Part shown: in pieces, positions 1 through 5,245 of the stretch
Layout of the letters: each line of letters starts with the position of its first letter
Position numbering within the stretch: the stretch's first letter is position 1
From: Methanomassiliicoccales archaeon
GTDB lineage: Archaea; Thermoplasmatota; Thermoplasmata; Methanomassiliicoccales; JACIVX01
Direction of reading: 5' to 3'
Length of the DNA stretch: 5,245 nucleotides
Assembly (NCBI GenBank): GCA_028679985.1
Contig: JAJRAH010000068.1
Span: 1 to 5,245 of the forward strand
Translations under genes and position numbers: made by a program
The notes under the pieces: generated by a model
The model's database searches: none
What the model saw: the letters and a program-made list of their open reading frames with translations, nothing else
What the model was told of the DNA's origin: nothing

Positions 1-1957
1 ACTCCTTCATGACCGATTCTAGAACCGCCAGTTGCTCCATCTCTTTCGTCTTCTCGGCGATTCTGCCTTCGCACGAGACTGTCTCTTCCAGTTGCTCTCT
101 TCGAATCTTGATCTCTCTCCGATCAAGCCCGATCTCGGCCTCCTTGGCGATGCATTCGCTCCTCTTCGACTCGCGTGTCTGCATCGCATCCTCATGCTCT
201 GCGAGAGCTCTCTGTCGCTCTTCCTCCCGGTACCCCATCCTCTCCATTTCTGATTCCATGCTCTCGAGCGCCGACCTCGTCTCATCGACGTGGGTCGTTA
301 TCGTCAGAAGCCCTTCTTCGAGTCCTGGGAGTCGCTGAGTTTCGATACGCAGCTCCGTGTATCTGTTCTCGGCCTCCTGGAGGCCTCGGATCCGATCCTT
401 CGCCGCCGCAAAAACGTTCTCCTCGAAACGCAGGTCCTCGAATCCCGCAATCCTCTCTTCCAATCTGATTCGTTCATCCGATAGTCTTTCCAGCCTGCGA
501 GAGAACTGGTCGATCGATGTGGTCAGCTGGATTCCTTCCTTCTGCTGCTTTCTCAGATCCTTCTTCCTTTTCTCGAGTGCTTCTCTCTTCAATCTGAGCC
601 TCTCCAGCTCCCTCGAGGCCAGAAGCCTGTCTTCTTCCATGCCCCTCGTTCTCTCTTCCTTCTCCGCGATCTCTTCCGAAAGCTTCGCGACAAGCGCATC
701 GAAGTGTTCCCCCAACCTCCTCTCGCAGGTGGGGCAAGGGCTCTCTGGACCGAGTTTCTTGATGTCTTCCATTTTCGATTTGGCCTTCTCTGTCTCTGCC
801 GTGATTCTTCCCGTTTCCGACTCGAACCATCCCAATCGTTCTCTCGCCGAACTCGATTGCCTGTCGGTCTCTTCCAGATTCTCTTCGACGGTCCTAAGGC
901 GGTCCTCGAAGTCCTCCAATTGAGCGAGCACCTCCCTCTTCTGCGCGATCTCGGATCCGATCTCAGACTCCTCCTCCTTGAGTCCCGACAACCTCCTCTC
1001 GAGACCGATCTTCTCCTCGTGCCTGCGCATCTGCTTCTCCATCGCCTCCACTTCTCTGGCCAGTATGAGGTACTCATCGTGTTCTTTCTGCAGGACATCG
1101 ACTTCGATGACCTTCCCCTTCAGTCTCTCGATTTCGGACGAAATGTCTCCCATTCTGCCTTCGAGGTTCCTGATTCTCTCCCTCTTCTCGACGACCCTTT
1201 CCTTCAAGCTTCTGTGCTCCTCGTCCCTCCTCAACGCCAGGTCTTTCTTCTCCCTCGCAGCAGCGACTCGATCCTCGAGCTGAGAGACCTCCTCTTTCAA
1301 GGGAACCAGACCCTTCTGGGCCATAGCGATCCTTTCCTCCAGCGCTCTGATGTCTTCACCCAGAACGTCTCTCTTCCATCTGCCATCCTCGGTGAGGAGC
1401 GATCGAGTCGTCAGTTCCAGACTCTTCTTCATCACGGAGATGTCTCTGTCTATGTCGCCGACTACTCTGTCAAGGACGTCGACGTCAAGCATGCGCAAGA
1501 TGAGCTTCTTGCGCTCGAAGGGTCTGAAAGAGGAGAGGGCGTTCAGCTCCTTCTGTCTGGCGAATACCGAGATGAAGAAGGCTTTGTGGTCCATGCCCAA
1601 TCGCCTCGAGATCTCCTCGCTCACGGCCTTGTCACCTTTCGCCTCGGGCTTGTCGTTCACGGTCAGTGTTGCGTCGACCTTCAGGTCCTTTCCCTTCATG
1701 ACCCTCTCCAGATGGTAGGAGTCACCCTCGATGTCGAACTCAAGCATGACTTTGCACTCGTCGTTCGGTCCTGCTCCCATCCATCTGACCTGTTCCTTAG
1801 TCGTGCGAACGATTTCGGTCTCGTTCCCGTAAAGCGCCCAAGCGATCGCCTCTATCAGACTGGACTTGCCGGCTCCGTTCGGTCCTACGATTCCGATGAC
1901 TCCATCTGGGAACTCGAGTGCGCATTTCCGGAACTTGCGATAATTCTTGAGTTCCAT
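1..1957 (-). CDS. rad50: DNA double-strand break repair ATPase Rad50, N-terminal 652 residues (3' part beyond window)
   Basis: This is the SMC-like ATPase that clamps and tethers DNA ends and controls Mre11. The frame is open from ATG 1957 to the left edge without a stop. Residues 1-33 give strand MELKNYRKF and Walker A GPNGAGKSS (G25-S33, Lys K31). The Q-loop is VFARQKELNAL with Q135. From about residue 150 the protein is a long Glu/Lys/Arg/Leu coiled coil. The zinc hook CPTC (C408, C411; bases 736-725) sits in GPESPCPTCERRL, after which the coiled coil returns to residue 652 at the edge. The ABC signature, Walker B and D-loop must lie further left. With the hook at 408, a full length of roughly 820-870 is expected. 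The first strand looks truncated: the in-frame upstream codons IRLRY (1972-1958) match the usual Rad50 start but contain no ATG, GTG or TTG. The gene begins 5 nt after the mre11 stop, with only a weak SD, so coupling to mre11 is likely. Confidence 0.96.
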   Translation of the reverse strand, partial: MELKNYRKFRKCALEFPDGVIGIVGPNGAGKSSLIEAIAWALYGNETEIVRTTKEQVRWMGAGPNDECKVMLEFDIEGDSYHLERVMKGKDLKVDATLTVNDKPEAKGDKAVSEEISRRLGMDHKAFFISVFARQKELNALSSFRPFERKKLILRMLDVDVLDRVVGDIDRDISVMKKSLELTTRSLLTEDGRWKRDVLGEDIRALEERIAMAQKGLVPLKEEVSQLEDRVAAAREKKDLALRRDEEHRSLKERVVEKRERIRNLEGRMGDISSEIERLKGKVIEVDVLQKEHDEYLILAREVEAMEKQMRRHEEKIGLERRLSGLKEEESEIGSEIAQKREVLAQLEDFEDRLRTVEENLEETDRQSSSARERLGWFESETGRITAETEKAKSKMEDIKKLGPESPCPTCERRLGEHFDALVAKLSEEIAEKEERTRGMEEDRLLASRELERLRLKREALEKRKKDLRKQQKEGIQLTTSIDQFSRRLERLSDERIRLEERIAGFEDLRFEENVFAAAKDRIRGLQEAENRYTELRIETQRLPGLEEGLLTITTHVDETRSALESMESEMERMGYREEERQRALAEHEDAMQTRESKRSECIAKEAEIGLDRREIKIRREQLEETVSCEGRIAEKTKEMEQLAVLESVMKE

Positions 1958-1962
1958 GTATC

Positions 1963-3084
1963 TCAGTCTGATTCTTCCATCCCCCTGCGAAGGTAATCCA
2001 ATCCCATCGCACGGACCCTATCCTTGTCGGTGTTCTCTACTGGATAGCGCTCCAGAAATGAGGCAAATTCCCTGTCGAGCGAGTCAAGTGCGGTGTTCGC
2101 GGTCTGAACTGAAACGCCATCCTGAAGCAGATCGTATCTCAGTTCGAAATGCGTCGCCTGCCTGGTCATCTGTTTGATCCAATTGAAATCAAGCGCCTTA
2201 TACAACGAAGGTGTGAGATTCCTGATCTTCATCCGAACGACCTTGTTCTCAAGTTCGACAGAGTCGATCGCGTCGCCCACTGTCTCTCGGAGGGATACCG
2301 AATCAAGATGCGTAGCATCTATCGCCGCAAGATCGATCATCTCTCTGGTCTTCAGCGCGATAAACTCCTTCTTACCTTTGTCCAGATCGACCAGAAGAAA
2401 TCCCTTCTCTTGATTGGCCTCGGCGAAAGAGAGCCTTTCCGTCGACCCGGAGTACCAGGCATTCGGAGCCACCTCGCAACAGCCATGGTAGTGACCCAAG
2501 GCAATGTAATCTAGGTCCTTTCTGAGGTATGAAGACTGGACCAGAACCTCGTTGAACTCGTTCATCCTGAAAACACCAAGCCCGATCACCCCTGCGTGAA
2601 GAACGCCGATGTTGAATCTCGAGTCCTTTAGTAGTTCGACGGACTCAAGGTTCTTCGAGAGGTTCTCACCATCCGAATGGGGAATCGCATGGACTGCTAG
2701 GTCTCCCAGGTTTACGGACTCGTACATCCCCTTGTAGACCGGATGTAGGCCGTCGATGTGCTCCAGTATTCTGAAGACGCTTCCAGTTTCCTGAAGTCTT
2801 GGTGTCGAGTGGTTACCAGCAATAGCGACTGTAGGTATGCCGGACTCCGTTATTCGCCTGAACTGGTCCAGCACGAATGATATAGCCCTGTTGGTCGGAC
2901 GGACCGAGTCGAACAGGTCGCCCGAATGAATAACGGCGTCAGGTTTCAGTGGAATCACACGATCGACGAACTGCGAGAAGGAGTCGAATACGTCGATCTC
3001 CCTCTGGTTCAGTCCGGTCTCTTCGTCCACTTTTGCATAAGCTGAGTACCCAATGTGAGTATCAGAGACGTGGGCGATTCTCAA
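1963..3084 (-). CDS. mre11: DNA double-strand break repair nuclease Mre11
   Basis: This is the Mn-dependent 3'-5' exonuclease/endonuclease subunit of the Mre11-Rad50 complex, which processes DNA ends in the cytoplasm. I start it at TTG 3084 (373 residues) because GGAGGT lies 5 nt upstream and the protein then begins MRIAHVSDTHIGY, the usual family start. A TTG at 3102 would add six unconserved residues. All phosphoesterase motifs are visible: D8-x-H10, GDLFD with D56, GNH with N91 and H92, H163 in VLHAG, and GHYH with H198 and H200. These match the metal-ligand and catalytic pattern of Pyrococcus Mre11. N26 and R28 belong to the conserved LNQRE segment. Residues about 210-290 form the capping domain, and the last 50 or so (from about 328) are helical and charged, fitting the Rad50-binding helix-loop-helix. 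It is somewhat shorter than Pyrococcus Mre11 (426 residues) but complete. rad50 starts 5 nt after its stop. Confidence 0.97.
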   Translation of the reverse strand: MRIAHVSDTHIGYSAYAKVDEETGLNQREIDVFDSFSQFVDRVIPLKPDAVIHSGDLFDSVRPTNRAISFVLDQFRRITESGIPTVAIAGNHSTPRLQETGSVFRILEHIDGLHPVYKGMYESVNLGDLAVHAIPHSDGENLSKNLESVELLKDSRFNIGVLHAGVIGLGVFRMNEFNEVLVQSSYLRKDLDYIALGHYHGCCEVAPNAWYSGSTERLSFAEANQEKGFLLVDLDKGKKEFIALKTREMIDLAAIDATHLDSVSLRETVGDAIDSVELENKVVRMKIRNLTPSLYKALDFNWIKQMTRQATHFELRYDLLQDGVSVQTANTALDSLDREFASFLERYPVENTDKDRVRAMGLDYLRRGMEESD

Positions 3085-3182
3085 TTGAGACCTCCCACCC
3101 AATCGAAAGAGATCACGCAGACTTCGAACTGATGGTCGTCAGAAGGGGATAGGTCCAGTGACTTCAAAGTTTCATCCTTCAT
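3081..3182 (-). CDS. Small 33-residue ORF coupled to the antiporter and mre11, function unknown
   Basis: ATG 3182-3180 opens a 33-codon frame ending in TGA 3083-3081. I do not recognise the product. It starts MKDETLKSLDLS, has an acidic, polar middle (SDDHQ), and ends with a hydrophobic, strand-like stretch VCVISFDWVGGLN with one Cys and one Trp. There is no membrane helix or signal peptide. The case for it being real is its placement: the ATG overlaps the antiporter TGA (ATGA), GGAGG at 3194-3190 lies 7 nt before it, and its TGA overlaps the mre11 TTG start (TTGA). It therefore fills almost exactly the 94-nt gap between its neighbours, which is typical of translationally coupled genes. It is in a different frame from mre11, so it is not a simple N-terminal extension. 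A non-coding gap is the alternative: a 33-codon open frame is not rare by chance, and the GAG-rich SD also encodes the antiporter's Glu run. Confidence 0.5.
   Translation of the reverse strand: MKDETLKSLDLSPSDDHQFEVCVISFDWVGGLN
3090..3095 (-). promoter_or_regulatory. Shine-Dalgarno site that fixes the mre11 start
   Basis: GGAGGT at 3095-3090 stands 5 nt before TTG 3084. It rules in favour of TTG 3084 over the in-frame TTG 3102, which lies upstream of this site. The site is inside the last codons (Gly-Gly) of the 33-codon ORF, so ribosomes finishing that ORF would be delivered onto it. Confidence 0.8.
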
Positions 3183-4912
3183 CTGTTCTCCTCCTCATCA
3201 TTCATTATCCCTTTGCTCAGGACATCCGCCATCCTGCTGTGCGCTGACTTTGTGACCTTCCACAATAGGTACGCGACCAATGCCCCGACGATGATGATCG
3301 CGACCGGCGGCAGATATGCTACATTCTTCGTCGCCGGGATGAGAGATATCATGAGGGAGAGCATGATGATGGCCACGAAGACGGTGAAGAGACTCATGAA
3401 TATCGTGTATATCAGCTTTCCACCCGCCGCGTTGAAATTGCCGCTTTCAAGGGTCATTCTGACGAGCAGGGCAGCGATCCTCCTCATGCGTCTTATGATA
3501 CCAATTATTGCAGGAAGCATGAGCGCTACCGACACCCCACCGAGCAGCAGTGCGGGCAGGAGCCTCGAATTCTGAGCCTGGCCTGCCACGAAGTCTGTGA
3601 AGTAGTAAATGAAGTCCGCCACGATTGCGACTATGAAAATGAAAGTGAACTCGATGAATACCCAGGTGATCTGGGTCTTGAGCTCCTTCCTGTTCTCCGT
3701 CGACATGGAGAGTCTTTCACGCACTGACGCCCTCAATCGCTCGATTAGAGCAAATGCGTTCTTTATGGATTGGGGGAGATGGAGGGACACCGCGTCGAGC
3801 ACCTTCGGCGAATACTTCACCGAGAAGGGCAGGACGATCATCGTCATGATCGCCGCTCCGATCACTGTTGAGTAGAAGAACGAGCCTACTGCTTGGGTGT
3901 CCGCTCCTACTTTTGCTATCACGAAAGAAAACTCCCCGATGGCGACCATCCCCATGCCTGTCATGAAGGAAGTCCGCGCGTCGAGGTTTGAGACGTAGCT
4001 GGCGAAGGTGACGCTCAGAGTCTTTCCCGCGATGAATACCACAGCCACGATGATTGCCGCCCCAATGTTCGCGAACACGAGCGCAGGATCTATGAGCATT
4101 CCGATCGAGACGAAGAATATCGCCAGGAACACCTCTTTCAGTGGGATTATCTTGACGTTTACTCTCTCGACCGAGTTGGACTGGGAAATGACTATCCCCA
4201 TGATGAATGCCCCTATCGCGACCGACAGGCCCAGGGCAAGCGAGATGACGGACATCCCAAAGCAGAGGCCGAGGGAGACGAGAAGAAGCGTCTCGTCCGA
4301 GTACCTCTTACGGACCAGATCTATCGCCTTAGGGATCACCGCGATTCCGAGAACGAGGCTGATTCCCACGAAGAACACGATCCTCATAAGCACTTCGAGA
4401 ATCTGTCCCGCTTCTATCGCGACCCCGCTGGTCAGCGGTGCGGCAAGTGTCAGGACTATCACCGCGGCGAAATCTTCGATGATCAGGATGCCTATGATCG
4501 CCTCGGCGTGGTCCTTTCGTAAGCTGCCTGTGTCTGTCAGCACTTTGATGATCATCGCCGTGCTGCTGAATGACATCACGGCTCCGAGGAAGAGTGCTTC
4601 GAGGCTGCTCCATCCGAACCAATTGCCGAGAGCGTAGCCGATGGTCACCATCAGAGCGATCTCAACGGCTCCGGCGATGACTGCGAAAAGCCCTACCTTC
4701 CTCAGTCTCTTGAGGTTGAAATCCAGACCTATCGAGAACATCAAAAGGACGACACCCAGGCTTGCCATGATGTTGATGGAATCGATATTCTTCACTAGAC
4801 TGAATGGCGGAGTGTACGGTCCGAGGATGACTCCCGCGACGAGATACCCTATGACGGCAGGCAGTCGGAGCTTCGAGAACAACAGTGAGGTTACCCCTGC
4901 GACGACTATCAC
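3179..4912 (-). CDS. CPA2/Kef-type cation:proton antiporter with C-terminal membrane extension
   Basis: This is an integral membrane monovalent-cation/H+ antiporter of the Na_H_Exchanger (CPA2) family, 577 residues from GTG 4912. Residues 1-370 form the exchanger domain of about 13 membrane segments. It begins LRLPAVIGYLVAGVILGP (residues 15-32) and carries acidic pair E146-D147 in the helix IIEDFAAV, where NapA has DD and KefC has QD. Lysine K297 sits where NapA places a conserved Lys, and GEFSFV is at 326-331. Residues about 379-412 are a basic linker. About four more membrane helices follow (roughly 415-440, 452-474, 500-525, 532-552), and the tail is acidic (NDEEENR). No RCK/TrkA-N domain is visible. 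Starting at GTG removes half of the usual first helix. The in-frame upstream codons back to CTG 4951 encode a fitting helix start (TPEDTFLIDITT) behind a good SD, so the protein may be 590 residues. The stop overlaps the next small ORF by ATGA. Ion specificity cannot be told. Confidence 0.93.
   Translation of the reverse strand: MIVVAGVTSLLFSKLRLPAVIGYLVAGVILGPYTPPFSLVKNIDSINIMASLGVVLLMFSIGLDFNLKRLRKVGLFAVIAGAVEIALMVTIGYALGNWFGWSSLEALFLGAVMSFSSTAMIIKVLTDTGSLRKDHAEAIIGILIIEDFAAVIVLTLAAPLTSGVAIEAGQILEVLMRIVFFVGISLVLGIAVIPKAIDLVRKRYSDETLLLVSLGLCFGMSVISLALGLSVAIGAFIMGIVISQSNSVERVNVKIIPLKEVFLAIFFVSIGMLIDPALVFANIGAAIIVAVVFIAGKTLSVTFASYVSNLDARTSFMTGMGMVAIGEFSFVIAKVGADTQAVGSFFYSTVIGAAIMTMIVLPFSVKYSPKVLDAVSLHLPQSIKNAFALIERLRASVRERLSMSTENRKELKTQITWVFIEFTFIFIVAIVADFIYYFTDFVAGQAQNSRLLPALLLGGVSVALMLPAIIGIIRRMRRIAALLVRMTLESGNFNAAGGKLIYTIFMSLFTVFVAIIMLSLMISLIPATKNVAYLPPVAIIIVGALVAYLLWKVTKSAHSRMADVLSKGIMNDEEENR
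3190..3194 (-). promoter_or_regulatory. Shine-Dalgarno site of the 33-codon ORF
   Basis: GGAGG within a GAGGAGGAG run, 7 nt upstream of ATG 3182, is close to ideal for archaeal anti-SD pairing. It lies inside the last codons of the antiporter gene (the Glu-Glu-Glu-Asn-Arg end), so it could arise from protein coding alone. Its spacing to an ATG that overlaps the stop is what makes it noteworthy. Confidence 0.5.
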
Positions 4913-4948
4913 AGTGGTGATGTCGATCAGGAAAGTATCCTCGGGTGT

Positions 4949-4964
4949 CAGTACCTCTTCCTCC
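4949..4964 (-). promoter_or_regulatory. Candidate ribosome binding site and non-canonical CTG start for the antiporter
   Basis: On the minus strand GGAGG (4964-4960) is followed after 8 nt by CTG (4951-4949), in frame with the antiporter. No ATG, GTG or TTG lies in frame between the upstream stop TAG (4978-4976) and GTG 4912. GTG 4912 has no purine-rich site within 15 nt upstream. Placement of the SD, and the membrane-helix residues encoded between 4951 and 4912, favour initiation at CTG. This is inference; CTG starts are rare. Confidence 0.4.
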
Positions 4965-4984
4965 TTCGATGAAGACTATTCTCC

Positions 4985-5245
4985 TCAATAGAACCTGAAA
5001 TCAGTTAATTGTTTGCCGTTTCTCTGTGCCTCATCTCCCTGTGCTCTAGACTCATCAATTCCCTTCAAGTAGTCCTCGAAAAGATGGATCTTCGCAGGGA
5101 CGGCGAAAGGAGTGAAAGGTGAAGCTATGAGAGCCTCCCCCGGCATCAGCATCTGTATCTCGTTGTCGAGCTGCGAAACATCCTGCTTCGCGGAGTTCCT
5201 CAGGATTTCTCTGTCCCTCTTGTCAGCCAGACCCAACACGAACAG
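4985..5245 (-). CDS. herA: HerA-like DNA translocase/helicase ATPase, C-terminal fragment (5' part beyond window)
   Basis: The reading frame is open from the right edge to a TGA at 4987-4985 and gives the last 86 residues of a longer protein. The GTG at 5239 is probably internal. The pattern fits the C-terminal segment of HerA/DUF87-family ATPases: a charged stretch ending in LRNSAKQD, then LMPGEALIASPFTPFAVPAKI, read here as the 'GEA(L/I)...PF..PVP.KI' strand pair that follows the RecA-like core, then a short hydrophilic tail ending DFRFY. HerA is a hexameric ATP-driven translocase that acts with the NurA nuclease, Mre11 and Rad50 in archaeal double-strand-break end resection. Walker A and B lie outside the window, so the assignment rests on the C-terminal pattern plus the downstream mre11-rad50 pair. 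Another HerA/VirB4-like ATPase is possible. The stop is 72 nt from the first canonical start of the antiporter gene. Confidence 0.7.
   Translation of the reverse strand: MFVLGLADKRDREILRNSAKQDVSQLDNEIQMLMPGEALIASPFTPFAVPAKIHLFEDYLKGIDESRAQGDEAQRNGKQLTDFRFY

Noticed and set aside
1..1500. Purine-rich, GAG/AAG-repetitive stretch on the minus strand, considered as a DNA repeat array
   Set aside because: It is the codon signature of Rad50's Glu/Lys/Arg coiled coil. No exact repeat unit or period is seen beyond the heptad-like amino acid pattern.
704..1996. A 430-codon open frame on the plus strand, antisense to rad50
   Set aside because: It is codon-aligned with rad50, so a stop can appear only where rad50 uses TTA, CTA or TCA codons. 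Those are absent from this stretch of a GAG/AAG/CTC-rich coiled-coil gene. The predicted product shows no recognisable domain, and rad50 motifs prove the other strand.
3084..3102. mre11 starting at TTG 3102 (379 residues)
   Set aside because: This would add six non-conserved residues and place the GGAGGT site inside the gene. TTG 3084 has ideal SD spacing and gives the usual MRIAHVSDTH start.
3121..3178. Two near-identical 9-mers (TTTGAAGTC and TTCGAAGTC, minus strand) in the antiporter-mre11 gap, considered as an operator or repeat
   Set aside because: They are short, inexactly matched and lie within the candidate small ORF. No inverted symmetry or promoter accompanies them.
4008..4637. A 209-codon open frame on the plus strand opposite the antiporter
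   Set aside because: It lies wholly inside the antiporter gene, whose membrane helices and exchanger motifs are clear. Its translation is an Ile/Thr/Arg-rich complement with no domain signal.
4662..4988. A frame starting with TTG 4988 that overlaps the herA stop (TTGA), minus strand
   Set aside because: The start position is tempting as a coupled gene, but the frame runs inside the antiporter coding sequence in another frame. It gives an Arg/His-rich product with no family features, so it is a shadow.

Overview
This window reads as chromosomal DNA of an archaeon, with every supported gene on the minus strand. The evidence is the gene set: the end of a HerA-like DNA-translocating ATPase, then Mre11 and Rad50 with archaeal-type motifs and size, which is the core archaeal end-resection cluster HerA-Mre11-Rad50(-NurA). 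Starts such as TTG and GTG, purine-rich Shine-Dalgarno (SD) sequences (GGAGG, GGAGGT), very short or overlapping gene junctions and a roughly even base composition also fit. I lean weakly towards a mesophilic euryarchaeal or Thermoplasmatota-like lineage, but the window alone cannot fix the taxon.

Layout in transcription order (right to left). (1) 5245-4985: the last 86 codons of a HerA-like ATPase, cut by the right edge. (2) 4912 (possibly 4951) to 3179: a 577-590 residue CPA2/Kef-type cation:proton antiporter with a C-terminal membrane extension instead of a cytosolic RCK/TrkA-N domain. (3) 3182-3081: a 33-codon small ORF filling the gap between the antiporter and mre11. It overlaps the antiporter stop (ATGA) and the mre11 start (TTGA), and has a strong SD. 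(4) 3084-1963: Mre11 nuclease with all phosphoesterase motifs. (5) 1957-1: the N-terminal 652 residues of Rad50 (Walker A, Q-loop, first coiled coil, CPTC zinc hook and much of the returning coiled coil), cut by the left edge before the signature motif and Walker B.

Functionally, HerA, Mre11 and Rad50 act together at DNA double-strand breaks. Rad50 is the ATP-driven clamp, Mre11 the Mn-dependent nuclease bound to it, and HerA a hexameric translocase that works with the NurA nuclease (not in this window) in 5' end resection. The antiporter has no known part in this and is the odd member. No gap exceeds about 100 bases, and I saw no archaeal TATA/BRE promoter inside the run, so a single polycistronic unit read leftwards is the simplest model.

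I saw no RNA genes, CRISPR array, insertion sequence, convincing repeat or terminator. The most interesting points are the unlisted 33-codon coupled ORF, the antiporter inserted in a DNA-repair operon, and two genes (antiporter and rad50) whose conserved N-termini appear to continue upstream of the only canonical start codon.
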